A DNA stretch of 64,000 nt, taken from contig NZ_JAAQTL010000001.1 in NCBI RefSeq assembly GCF_011742875.1, positions 1,426,001-1,490,000 on the forward strand. The letters run 5' to 3'. This document shows positions 55,920 through 63,778 of this stretch, piece by piece; within the stretch, counting starts at the first letter, position 1, and the number at the start of each line of letters is the position of its first letter. The position numbers were made by a program, and so were the translations under genes. The DNA is from Luteibacter yeojuensis. Its GTDB lineage: Bacteria; Pseudomonadota; Gammaproteobacteria; Xanthomonadales; Rhodanobacteraceae. The notes beneath the pieces are model-generated. The model was not told the origin of the DNA and searched no databases. It worked only from the letters and a program-made list of their open reading frames with translations.

Positions 55920-56426
55920 ATGTCATTCGAAGAACTCGTACCCGAATCGTCCTACATCGTCCGCTTCAGCGACTGCGATCCGTTCGGGCACCTGAACAAC
56001 GCGCGGTATATCGATTACTTCATCAACGCACGCGAGGATCACCTTCGCGACACGTATGACATGGACCTGGCTGACTATGCCAAGGAGGGACTCGGCTGGG
56101 TCGTGAGCGGTCACGACATCGTGTATGTGCGCCCCGCGAACTACAACGAGCGCATCGTGATCCGTTCCTCGCTGATCGCCATGGATGCGAATCGGCTGTG
56201 GGTGGAAATGACCATGCTGAATGCCGAAGGCACGCAGCTGAAGGCGATGCTGTGGAGCCGCTTCACTCCCATCGATGTGAGGACAGGCCGGCGTTGCGAA
56301 CATCCGGACAGCTTCATCGATTCGTTCAAGCGGCTGGTGCTGCCGCAGGCCGCGCCGGGTGAAAGCCTGCAGGAGCGTGCCAGTCGGCTGGCGAAGGCGC
56401 TGAAGGCGGCGGAACCCGCCGCCTGA
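55920..56426 (+). CDS. Hotdog-fold acyl-CoA thioesterase
   Basis: 168-aa 4HBT-family protein. The catalytic segment SDCDPFGHLNNARYIDYF places Asp18/Asp20 before the conserved His24 and Asn, as in YbgC/FadM type thioesterases. The remaining strands and IVYVRPANYNERI fit the family. It likely hydrolyses acyl-CoA in the cytoplasm; chain length cannot be told. The C-terminal 40 residues are helical and beyond the usual domain. Confidence 0.88.
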   Translation: MSFEELVPESSYIVRFSDCDPFGHLNNARYIDYFINAREDHLRDTYDMDLADYAKEGLGWVVSGHDIVYVRPANYNERIVIRSSLIAMDANRLWVEMTMLNAEGTQLKAMLWSRFTPIDVRTGRRCEHPDSFIDSFKRLVLPQAAPGESLQERASRLAKALKAAEPAA

Positions 56427-56450
56427 GCTTGGCCGCTTTCGCCGTGATCG

Positions 56451-57479
56451 TCATCGACGCGTCGACTGTGTCCGACCGATCCGCACGGCCTGGTTCACCG
56501 CATCGATGACGACCTGCGGCTTGTCGTACTGAATGTAGTGCCCGGCATCGGGGACGATCTCGTTGATGCCCCGCGTCGACATGGCCGCCACCCTCAGGTG
56601 CAACCCCTCCCAGGACAGCGTCTTGAGGTTACGTTCCTCCTGCGACTCGTCACTACGCTTGGGGAACGGCGAATGCGTGAGCACGATGATCGGCATGTCG
56701 CCGAAGTCGGTGCGCGTCTTCCGGGTTTCCTCGGCACTGGCGTAGAAGACGTTCTCGCGCTCGGATGCCACGGCGGCCTGCCAGCGCTCGGTAACCGCAT
56801 AGGTCTCCTGGGCCTTGTTGATGGCCGGACTGAAGCGCGGGTCGTCGGTATCTCCCACGCACGTCTCGAACATCTTCGTACCCTTCACCAGCCCCTGCCG
56901 CGCGGCGGCGATACAGGCATGCAGATCCTTCAGGCCTTGCTCGTACTTTGCCTTGTCGCCCGGTTTGGCGAGAGCCCACCCCTCCGATGACTGGTCTTCG
57001 TGGGACCCATCGACGATCACCATGCCCACGACTTCGCTTCGATATTTATCGGCGAAGACACGCACGTTAAGCCCAGCCAGCGAGTGGCCCACCAGGACGT
57101 AAGGCGGCTTGATCTTCGCGGCATGAAGCAAGGCATGCAGATCTTCCGACTGGTTGACCGGTGTACCGGGACGGCGGGCCGCATCGCTGAAGCCGAGGCC
57201 GGCACGGTCGAATGAGCAGACCCGGGTGCCTTGGGCCAAGACCGGCTGGACCAGGGCCCAGGAAATCATGGAATCGCCCATGCCCGCGTCCATCACGACC
57301 GTCGGGGACCCGGACCCGAGGCAATACAGGTTGAGGCGTTGGCCGGCACCGATATCGACCAGGCGAGCCGGATGGGCGTACACCGGGTTGTCGATCACCG
57401 GCGGCTTTGTACTGGCCGCCTGGGCCAAGCCCCATGTCGTCATCGCACACACGAAAAATCCGGCAATGGCTCGCCGCAT
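56451..57479 (-). CDS. Secreted alpha/beta hydrolase
   Basis: 342-aa alpha/beta hydrolase with a signal peptide (1-22, ending LAQAAS). The nucleophile elbow is GHSLAG (Ser133); Asp157 in VIVDGSHEDQ or a later Asp, and the His in DAGHYIQYD near the C-terminus, complete a likely triad. The oxyanion region follows VVMDAGMGDS. Substrate unknown, probably an ester or lipid. The ATG at 57479 has AGGGGGAAAG just upstream; a frame to 57548 crosses a palindrome. Convergent with the thioesterase gene. Confidence 0.88.
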   Translation of the reverse strand: MRRAIAGFFVCAMTTWGLAQAASTKPPVIDNPVYAHPARLVDIGAGQRLNLYCLGSGSPTVVMDAGMGDSMISWALVQPVLAQGTRVCSFDRAGLGFSDAARRPGTPVNQSEDLHALLHAAKIKPPYVLVGHSLAGLNVRVFADKYRSEVVGMVIVDGSHEDQSSEGWALAKPGDKAKYEQGLKDLHACIAAARQGLVKGTKMFETCVGDTDDPRFSPAINKAQETYAVTERWQAAVASERENVFYASAEETRKTRTDFGDMPIIVLTHSPFPKRSDESQEERNLKTLSWEGLHLRVAAMSTRGINEIVPDAGHYIQYDKPQVVIDAVNQAVRIGRTQSTRR

Positions 57480-57504
57480 GTCTTTCCCCCTGTTGATTCC
57501 CAAG

Positions 57505-57535
57505 ACCCTTCCATGAACAAGAGTCATGGAAGGGT
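57505..57535. promoter_or_regulatory. Perfect 12-bp inverted repeat upstream of the hydrolase gene
   Basis: ACCCTTCCATGA (57505-57516) and TCATGGAAGGGT (57524-57535) around a 7-base loop. It lies 25 bp upstream of the hydrolase ATG and 28 bp downstream of the DUF3147 stop. There is no T-tract, so it may be an operator or an mRNA leader hairpin rather than a terminator. Confidence 0.55.
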
Positions 57536-57563
57536 GCGATTTTCGCAAACTCTCAGCGCACGC

Positions 57564-57914
57564 TTAAAGCAGCTTGATACCCCACGGCCGCACAGCCCAC
57601 GCAAACAAGGCAAAACACAACACCGTGATCAGGGCGCTCAAACCGAGGGCGGGCCAAAAGCCAAAACGAGCCAGCAAACGTGGGAACGCGAGGAACATCG
57701 GCAACGTGGGCACCACGTACCAGAACGTGTACCACGCGTGGTTGGCGATCTTCTCCGCCGGTTGCTTCTCGACATAGAGCCAGGTGAGCGCCAACAGCGT
57801 CACCATCGGCAACGAGGCCAGCAGCGCACCGAGGCGGTCGCTGCGCTTGGCGATCTCCGACACCGCCACGACGATCGCGGCGGTGATCGCGTATTTGGTG
57901 AGGATCCAAGGCAC
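57564..57914 (-). CDS. DUF3147 family membrane protein
   Basis: 116-aa protein with four predicted helices. The motif KRSDRLGALLASLPMVTLLALTWLYVE and the following KIANHAWYTFWYVVPTLPMFL are typical of DUF3147. Function unknown. Starts with GTG preceded by GGAG. It may share a transcript with the downstream hydrolase. Confidence 0.8.
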   Translation of the reverse strand: MPWILTKYAITAAIVVAVSEIAKRSDRLGALLASLPMVTLLALTWLYVEKQPAEKIANHAWYTFWYVVPTLPMFLAFPRLLARFGFWPALGLSALITVLCFALFAWAVRPWGIKLL

Positions 57915-58171
57915 GAGGCGGCTCCGGTCAACTATAGTCCCTAGCTAGTATATGGCGGTCGTACGATTCTGGAGAGGGGAGGATGCATGGGACCGGGGGA
58001 CAAAATCAGAATCCCTAATACACGCTGAAAGTGTTCCTGATCGAGTCTGGGGTCAAGGCACTTCTCTCCGGTTCGCCACCGTGTGTGGTCCGGGTCGTCA
58101 CGTCGAATGCTGCACGCAATGGCCCTTCTAAAAAACAGGCCAACAACACGAAATCTCCGCGTGAATATCTC
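57915..58171. other. Gene-free gap
   Basis: No credible gene, RNA or strong hairpin. It marks the left border of a stretch with lower GC and unrelated accessory genes. A CTAGCTAG palindrome lies at about 57940. Confidence 0.4.
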
Positions 58172-58693
58172 TTACTGTCGTGTCGAGTCTGTTCGCGCTT
58201 CCGCGAAGTAAGCCTTGGTCCTCGCGCCGAAGGTCATCGACCACACATACGCCACCACGCCGAGACACAGCAACGCGCGAGCCATGTAGGCCCCTTCTTC
58301 CTCTGCCCCCGGTGCGATCTTGAAGACCGGATCAGGGTTCGGAGAAAGCAGCGTGGCGATACAAAGGATGCCGAACGCCACAGCGAACACCATGGAGACG
58401 ATCCGTCCCCAGACTGGTCGCCTGATGCAAGCGACGAGCACGGCGGCGGTAAAAACCATCGCGATAAGCTGCCCGGTAAGGAAACCCGTCAGATGGAACA
58501 TCAGGCTTCTGTCCGACAACGTCCGTATGGAGAAGAGGAGACGGATGAAACCGAACCCGTCAGTCATCAGTATGAGCGCAGCGAAGAGCATGGTGACGAT
58601 GATCGCTACCGGCTTTTTTTCCTTCTTTGACGGCAGGATCGACGTGTCCTCATGCTGACTCGACTCCTGTGCGAATTCTTCTGACGTTTTCAT
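58172..58693 (-). CDS. Hypothetical membrane protein
   Basis: 173-aa protein with four predicted transmembrane helices (about 29-55, 67-88, 97-115 and 133-153) between a charged N-terminal tail and a short C-terminal tail. I do not recognise the family. Base composition is clearly lower in GC than the core genes, which points to recent acquisition. GGGGGCGGG precedes the ATG, a good ribosome site. Confidence 0.6.
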   Translation of the reverse strand: MKTSEEFAQESSQHEDTSILPSKKEKKPVAIIVTMLFAALILMTDGFGFIRLLFSIRTLSDRSLMFHLTGFLTGQLIAMVFTAAVLVACIRRPVWGRIVSMVFAVAFGILCIATLLSPNPDPVFKIAPGAEEEGAYMARALLCLGVVAYVWSMTFGARTKAYFAEARTDSTRQ

Positions 58694-58748
58694 CCCGCCC
58701 CCTTTCTATCGACTTCATCTTTGCGCATACCAAGACCTGCCCCGATGC

Positions 58749-59267
58749 TCAGCGCATACAGGTCCCGAGTGCCGTCGAACGGTATATCAGACTTGCCGGA
58801 GCGGCATCATTCAAGGTACCGATCTTGGTCATGCCAACTTTCTCCAGCACACGGATGGACGCTGTATGTGTCGGCCGAACAAGGCCATAGACCTCATCGA
58901 GAGCCAGTGGTCCGAACGCCCAAGCGACTGCCGCCCTCGCCAATTCGGTAGCCAGACCCCGACCCCAGGCTTCCACGGCGAACCGATAGCCCATGTTGGG
59001 CAAGGTCCTCTCGCCGTAAGCCAGGCGCGACAAGCCGCCAAAACCGAGGATGTGATCGGGTGCCCCGTGTTCGCTGACCGCCCATTGCCCGAATCCCAGT
59101 TCGGCCCAATCGGTGAGCCAACGCGCCAGCAGCTGATCGGCGGCCGCTTGATCCGGTAGCGGCCCGGCCGGATTGAACCGCTGCGTCGCCAAATCCCCAT
59201 AGATGGCGAAGAGACGCGTGGCGTCGGCGGCTCTGACCGGCCGCAGTTGAAGTCGCGCCGTCTCCAT
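58749..59267 (-). CDS. GNAT-family N-acetyltransferase
   Basis: 172-aa RimJ/RimL-type acetyltransferase (Acetyltransf_3). It opens TARLQLRPVRAADATRLFAIYGD, has the acetyl-CoA loop AVEAWGRGLATELARAAV, and ends with HTASIRVLEKVGM. It may acetylate a protein N-terminus, a polyamine or a drug; the substrate is unknown. The ATG at 59267 is chosen for GGAAG upstream and family length. Confidence 0.87.
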   Translation of the reverse strand: METARLQLRPVRAADATRLFAIYGDLATQRFNPAGPLPDQAAADQLLARWLTDWAELGFGQWAVSEHGAPDHILGFGGLSRLAYGERTLPNMGYRFAVEAWGRGLATELARAAVAWAFGPLALDEVYGLVRPTHTASIRVLEKVGMTKIGTLNDAAPASLIYRSTALGTCMR

Positions 59268-59527
59268 GACGCTTCCAGCGGCGGTCATGCCACAGGCTCT
59301 CGTCGGCAGGGAAGACCCATGAACTTGTTTGCACTCCCGCCCCATCCCTTTGAGCTCCAAAGTCTGGATCAGTCCAAATCATGACATAGAGGCACACCCA
59401 CACGCAGTGAGGCCTCGGCCTATCTACCAGCACGACGAGATGACGTCGCGCAGGTGACATCTTGTTCTATCATGGCAAAACAAATAGTCGCGCCACCCTT
59501 GGCGTTTGGCAGGTGACTAGGTGCCGC

Positions 59528-59764
59528 ATGAAGAAAGCCAACAAACACGTTACCCCTAGCTCGTCAGGTGGATGGCTAGTAAGAAAGTCAGGCTCGTCGC
59601 GGGCTTCACGGACGTTCGACACCCAAGCGGAAGCCGTGAGTTACGGCCGGGCGTTGGCAAAGAAGGACGGCACCGCTCTTTATGTCCACGGCCGCGATGG
59701 CTCGATCAAGAACAAGATGAGCTACCAGGATTCCACTGCCGGCCAAGCGTCAAAGAAGAGGTGA
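59528..59764 (+). CDS. DUF2188-domain protein
   Basis: 78-aa small basic protein. The layout HVTPSSSGGWLVRKSGSSRAS, then FDTQAEAVSYGRALAKKDGTALYVHGRDGSIK, matches DUF2188, a short alpha/beta domain of unknown role. The ATG at 59528 agrees with the family start; the open frame extends to 59462. Its stop codon is part of AAGAGGTGA, which is also the ribosome site of the next gene 5 bp downstream, so the two are translationally linked. Together they look like a two-gene module. Confidence 0.8.
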   Translation: MKKANKHVTPSSSGGWLVRKSGSSRASRTFDTQAEAVSYGRALAKKDGTALYVHGRDGSIKNKMSYQDSTAGQASKKR

Positions 59765-59769
59765 TTTCG

Positions 59770-60384
59770 ATGGCGTTCGAGGACAACGTCTTTATCAATT
59801 GCCCCTTTGATGATGAATACTTCTCCTTGCTACGCCCACTCATATTTACGGTCGTTTATCTGGGCATGAAGCCAAGAATTGCTCTCGAGGCATTGGACGC
59901 CGGCGAAGCACGACTCGATAAAATCGTCGGTTTGATCCGCGAATCGAAGTACTCCATTCATGACCTATCGCGAATCGAAGCAAGAACGATCGGCGAACTC
60001 TTTCGGCTGAACATGCCCTTCGAACTAGGCATCGATTTCGGATGCAGAAAATTCGGGCGCGGCGATCTGAAGAACAAGCGATCGCTGGTTCTGGAAGCAG
60101 AGAGACATAGATATAAGGCGGCGCTCTCGGATCTTTCGGGGATGGACATAGAACACCACGACAACAGTCCCTACAAGGTCATCGAAATTGTCCGCAACTG
60201 GCTCAAGACCACGTGCAAGTTGCAGGCCGCCGGGCCAGCAAGAATATCCGGGGCATTCACCGACTTCACCGCAGCCAATTTTGACGATCTGAGGGGAAAA
60301 GGGTTCTCGAGGGAAGACGTCGACAATCTGCCCATCCCTGAGCTGATTGAATGCATGGAGAGCTGGGTATCGGAAAATCGATAA
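59770..60384 (+). CDS. TIR/deoxyribosyltransferase-like protein of unknown function
   Basis: 204-aa protein with a Rossmann-like pattern: strand-plus-acid loop VFINCPFDDEY (7-17), then ALDAGEARLDKIVGLIRESKYSIHDLS (41-67), and RLNMPFELGIDFG (79-91). The FELG motif, with Glu85, resembles the catalytic segment of nucleoside deoxyribosyltransferases and TIR-like (PF10137) NAD- or nucleotide-degrading effectors. Residues 155-204 form a helical tail. No signal or membrane segment. Base composition is clearly AT-richer than core genes. It follows DUF2188 with 5-bp spacing. A defence or stress effector is my inference; enzymatic role is unproven. Confidence 0.65.
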   Translation: MAFEDNVFINCPFDDEYFSLLRPLIFTVVYLGMKPRIALEALDAGEARLDKIVGLIRESKYSIHDLSRIEARTIGELFRLNMPFELGIDFGCRKFGRGDLKNKRSLVLEAERHRYKAALSDLSGMDIEHHDNSPYKVIEIVRNWLKTTCKLQAAGPARISGAFTDFTAANFDDLRGKGFSREDVDNLPIPELIECMESWVSENR

Positions 60385-60479
60385 CGGCCAAGGGCAAGGT
60401 TCGTATCTCTGCAAATCCTCGCCACACCCCAGGCGGCGCGTATGGCCGCATACGGCTCATCCTGCCTCCCGCTCCTGTG

Positions 60480-60501
60480 CTTAAGTGCGACTTAAGTGCG
60501 A
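60480..60501. repeat. Tandem direct repeat, 2 x 11 bp
   Basis: CTTAAGTGCGA occurs twice in immediate succession. It lies between the accessory module and the 3' end of tRNA-Ser (CGA). Confidence 0.75.
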
Positions 60502-60610
60502 ATCGAGGGGTACAAGAGGCAACCCGTCGACGCTTCAATTCAGGTCGATTTTTAGGGTGAGCCGAAAAACGAAGGCCCCGCATCGCTGCGAGGCCTCGTA
60601 ACTTACTGTT

Positions 60611-60702
<92 letters not shown>

Positions 60703-60744
60703 GTGAACGGTCGACGGCAAGGTTTGAGCCTTGCCGGGCCCGCA

Positions 60745-60773
60745 ATCATAGTGGGTCTTCCCTGCCGTGACAA
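60745..60773 (-). promoter_or_regulatory. Sigma-70 promoter of tRNA-Ser (CGA)
   Basis: TTGTCA (60768-60773) and TATGAT (60745-60750) with 17 bp between. A hairpin GGCAAGG/CCTTGCC (60716-60735) would lie in the 5' leader. Confidence 0.75.
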
Positions 60774-60848
60774 CAGGGTTTCGATGGGGCATCCTGCCGG
60801 GGCATCCGGGCGCGTATGGCGCCCTCCCCCAGCTCTCCCAAGGCCCAC

Positions 60849-61553
60849 ATGATCGAGTTCGGACACGGCACGCACACAGGGCTCCGCCGCACGCGCAACG
60901 AGGATACCTACTACGCCGACGCCGGCCTCGGGCTGTTCCTGGTGGTGGACGGCATGGGCGGGCATCGGCACGGCGAGGTGGCTTCGGCCACGGCGCGGGA
61001 CGGCGTGGTGGCGCAGGTGGCCGCCGGGCAGTCGCTGGTGGACGCCATCCAGCGGGTGAACGAGGCGCTGATCGCCCGGTCCAGCGGGCTTGCCGAATCC
61101 CGTCCGATGGGGACGACCATCGCCGCCGTGCGGATCACCGGGCAGCACTATGAGGCCGCCTGGGTCGGCGACAGCCGGATCTATCGCTGGGACGGTTCGT
61201 TGCAGCGGCTTTCGCACGACCATTCCATCGTGGAGGCGCTGGTTGAAACCGGCGAACTGACCGAGGCCCAGGCGCGCATCCACCCGCAGCGCAGCGTGCT
61301 GACCCAGGCGCTCGGGATCACCTCGCCGGACCAGTTGCACATCGGCCTGGCTCGCGGCGAACTTACGGCCGGTATGCGTCTTCTGTTGTGTACGGATGGC
61401 CTCACCGACGAGGTCGACGACCGGCGCATTGCGGAGATTGTTTCGCGTACGGATATCGCTGCACAGGAGTGCATCGATCATCTCCTGCTCGAAGCGTTGA
61501 GCGGGAATGGGCGGGATAACGTTACGGCCATTTTGCTGCGGGCTGCTGGGTGA
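60849..61553 (+). CDS. PP2C-family serine/threonine phosphatase
   Basis: 234-aa metal-dependent phosphatase. The metal motifs are complete: RTRNEDTYY, VVDGMGGHRHGE, WVGDSRIYRW, CTDGLTDEV, and GNGRDNVTAIL at the end. Compact like bacterial Stp1/PppA phosphatases that oppose Hanks-type kinases; no kinase is encoded nearby. Start at 60849 (MIEFGHGT) is preferred to 60816. AAGG lies a few bases upstream. Confidence 0.9.
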   Translation: MIEFGHGTHTGLRRTRNEDTYYADAGLGLFLVVDGMGGHRHGEVASATARDGVVAQVAAGQSLVDAIQRVNEALIARSSGLAESRPMGTTIAAVRITGQHYEAAWVGDSRIYRWDGSLQRLSHDHSIVEALVETGELTEAQARIHPQRSVLTQALGITSPDQLHIGLARGELTAGMRLLLCTDGLTDEVDDRRIAEIVSRTDIAAQECIDHLLLEALSGNGRDNVTAILLRAAG

Positions 61554-61572
61554 AGTAGCGCGGAGTCGCCGG

Positions 61573-61597
61573 GTGCCTGCCTGCGCAGGCACGACGT
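61573..61597. repeat. Second palindrome family, copy 1
   Basis: GTGCCTGC and GCAGGCAC flank CTGC and are followed by GACG. A close relative lies at 63754-63777. It sits between convergent genes. Confidence 0.6.
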
Positions 61598-61613
61598 GGG
61601 GCGGCTTGCACGG

Positions 61614-61886
61614 TCAAACCAGCTTCAGTTCTTTTCTTGCCTTGGCTTCTGCCCACTGCATTCGCGCATGAGCCGCGCTTACGCATTGCAAGCCTGTGCC
61701 GGTCATCTTGCCGACCGCCTCCAGGCCCATCGCCATCTGCTGCGGGTTCACGGTGTCCGACTCGTGCACGAGTTCGGCCAGCAGTTCGGTCATGCCTTTC
61801 GAGTACTGCAGCCATTCGGTCGCCAGATTCAGCAGATCGTGCGGCGTCGCACCGGGATCCAGTTCGAGTTCGTTGTTGTCGGTCAT
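61614..61886 (-). CDS. Small hypothetical protein (DUF3077-like)
   Basis: 90-aa helical, acidic protein. The pattern DLLNLATEWLQYSKGMTELLAELV with a second helix AMGLEAVGKMTGTGLQCVSAAHAR resembles the DUF3077/DUF6124 small proteins common in pseudomonads and xanthomonads, but the match is weak. AAGGAG lies 7 bases before the ATG at 61886, which fixes the start. No operon partner. Confidence 0.6.
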   Translation of the reverse strand: MTDNNELELDPGATPHDLLNLATEWLQYSKGMTELLAELVHESDTVNPQQMAMGLEAVGKMTGTGLQCVSAAHARMQWAEAKARKELKLV

Positions 61887-62713
61887 CGCTTGCTCCTTGC
61901 TTACGCCGCCGCCTCGGTCAAACGCGGCGCGCCAGACATCGACGCGCCGCGGACCATAGGGACCACGAGGCTTCACCGGCACCTTGGGGGAACCGGACGG
62001 CGTGATTGACGAATGAGCGGTGTCTGTCGCCGCCACCGACGCGCAAAGGAACGCGCCGGCTTATGAGGCGACCAAGAAATATCTCATGCGGACGACAAAC
62101 ACCGCGGTTCTGCAACCGCCTCCGCCTGTTCGGCAGAAAGCCTTACAGGTTGAGGGTGCTGCCCGGAAGGTCCGGTGGGCGCGGGCGTGCCGTATGATCG
62201 GGGGTAGCCAAGATCAATGCTCCTTAAAGTCGAGGTTGGTTTTGGTCAGCGAGCCGGAGGTGTTAACGGCACCTTCGGTTCGCGCTTCTCACCGCATTGA
62301 GCGATGGTTGCCTGCGTAGCGTTTTCGTGTGTCGACAGCGCAGGCAACGGCCCGAAGGTAGCAAACGAATTCCCTGTTGTCTGTAGGCGCTACTGAAGCT
62401 TGGCAACAGCATAAATGCACGCTCGACCTGTGAGCGCGCCCTGCTGTCATCGGCTTTACGATCATTCGTAGTCGAGAGTTGATCGCGCCCTTCGCGCACA
62501 AGCGCGTTACTACCCAAGGTAGCCAGTCCTTCGTGTCGTCACCGGATCACGCTCTTGCACGCGAGAGCGTTTTGCTCATCGCGCGATTGATATCGCAAGT
62601 CGACGTGCTTCGCGGTGAGCTATGGCCTTCGGCGCAAAAATTCAGAATTTCCCTATATGAGAAAGAGCCCTCAACCCCTACCGTTGCCCGCTGGTAATGA
62701 GGAGCGAAACTCA
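61887..62713. other. Long stretch without a recognisable gene
   Basis: Several short frames (for example 62020-62319 plus and 62263-62517 minus) exist but none looks like a protein I know or has a good start. A 10-bp inverted repeat GTTGCCTGCG/CGCAGGCAAC with a 22-base loop is at 62307-62348. The stretch may hold a decayed gene, an untranslated RNA, or the promoter of the following module. Confidence 0.5.
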
Positions 62714-63214
62714 ATGAATGCAACCCGTTATTCCGCCGAACGTGGGTGGCCGGCCTCCCTCGCGGGTGTGCGAAGCCATCTTCGGCTCGAGTTCAATGGT
62801 GGATGGCTCAAGATGCCGGGATTTGGGCTTTGCTACCCAGCCGTCTCGGGACGCTTGACGTCAGATGGTTTCAGGTATGCCGTCGATCGCCAGCGCCTGA
62901 GCAACGAAGGGCCTATTCCTGAAGGCGTGTATTGGGTAGCGCCTGCGGAATTATGGTCCAACGCTTGGTACCGGCCGGTATCCCGATCCGCTTGGGGAAA
63001 TCATAGGCTCACCATCCATCCCTTTCCAGAGACAGAAACCCACGGACGTGGCGGATTCTTCATCCATGGCGGCACCACACCGGGAAGCGCGGGGTGCATA
63101 GATTTGTGGGGTCACATGGACCGATTTGCGAAAGACCTGAAAGAGAAGGTCGATGGAAGAGAAAATATTTATTGCATCCTGACGGTGAACTACAACTTGC
63201 AGCATCGAACATGA
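62714..63214 (+). CDS. Tlde1/DUF2778-like L,D-transpeptidase-fold protein
   Basis: 166-aa protein. GPIPEGVYWV (67-76) and the catalytic signature FFIHGGTTPGSAGCIDL (His118, Ser125, Cys128) match the Tlde1/DUF2778 branch of YkuD-like L,D-transpeptidases; Tlde1 proteins are type VI secretion effectors that attack peptidoglycan peptides. No signal peptide, as expected for an effector injected into other cells. GAGGAG lies 9 bases before the ATG at 62714. It overlaps the next gene by ATGA. Whether a type VI system exists in this genome cannot be told from the window. Confidence 0.8.
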   Translation: MNATRYSAERGWPASLAGVRSHLRLEFNGGWLKMPGFGLCYPAVSGRLTSDGFRYAVDRQRLSNEGPIPEGVYWVAPAELWSNAWYRPVSRSAWGNHRLTIHPFPETETHGRGGFFIHGGTTPGSAGCIDLWGHMDRFAKDLKEKVDGRENIYCILTVNYNLQHRT

Positions 63215-63438
63215 GGAAGCTGTCTCTATATTTGCTGGGTCTTGGCGTCGTCTTGATCGTCGCGATCCTGAATGTCGAGGTTTACAACGAGTATTTCGGG
63301 GACGGCCCACCGTACTTCGATAGAACGACGAACATGGACAAGTGGAGCAACCCTGTCCCCGTTCTCGCAATGTTTGACGGAGCCGTCCTGTTGGTTGGCT
63401 GGCTTGCATGGCGTTGGATCAATAAACCTCGCTGTTGA
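63211..63438 (+). CDS. Small two-helix membrane protein, candidate immunity protein
   Basis: 75-aa protein with one N-terminal hydrophobic helix (about 5-22) and another at about 49-67, joined by a hydrophilic loop (EVYNEYFGDGPPYFDRTT) that could face the periplasm. The family is unknown to me. Its ATG overlaps the stop of the Tlde1-like gene, a common layout for toxin and immunity genes. The immunity role is inferred from position and topology only. Confidence 0.6.
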   Translation: MRKLSLYLLGLGVVLIVAILNVEVYNEYFGDGPPYFDRTTNMDKWSNPVPVLAMFDGAVLLVGWLAWRWINKPRC

Positions 63439-63778
63439 ACACGATGGCTGGATGCCCAGTCCGCATGCGAAGTCCGCTTCTGCCTTGGCTCTTTCCACAC
63501 GACACCGTATCGGTGGAAGGAGACGTCGGGTGTCCTTTTTTGAGCGATTCCGCAGGGAGGCGTAGGCCGGACGAGGACTTAGCGAGAAAAAGGGCGCGCG
63601 GCGGCTCCTTGCCGCCACGTTCATGCGTGGGTGCGATGGCGGAAGCCGAGCCTGTAGCTTTATGCGGCGGAAGCCGCTTAAAAACATGGGCCCGCGTTAG
63701 CGGGCCAACCGATTGCGTGGCGCGTGGCGCGCCTTCGGGCCTTAAGTCGCTGGGTCCCTGCCTTCGCAGGGACGACGA
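63439..63778. other. Gene-free gap with hairpins
   Basis: No credible gene. GGCCCGC/GCGGGCC with loop GTTA is at 63689-63706 and a second palindrome (63754-63777) follows. Read-through from the membrane protein gene probably ends in this region, but no classical T-tract terminator was seen. Confidence 0.45.
63754..63777. repeat. Second palindrome family, copy 2
   Basis: GTCCCTGC and GCAGGGAC flank CTTC and are followed by GACG, the same layout as at 61573. It abuts the stop codon of the partial gene at the window end. Confidence 0.6.
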
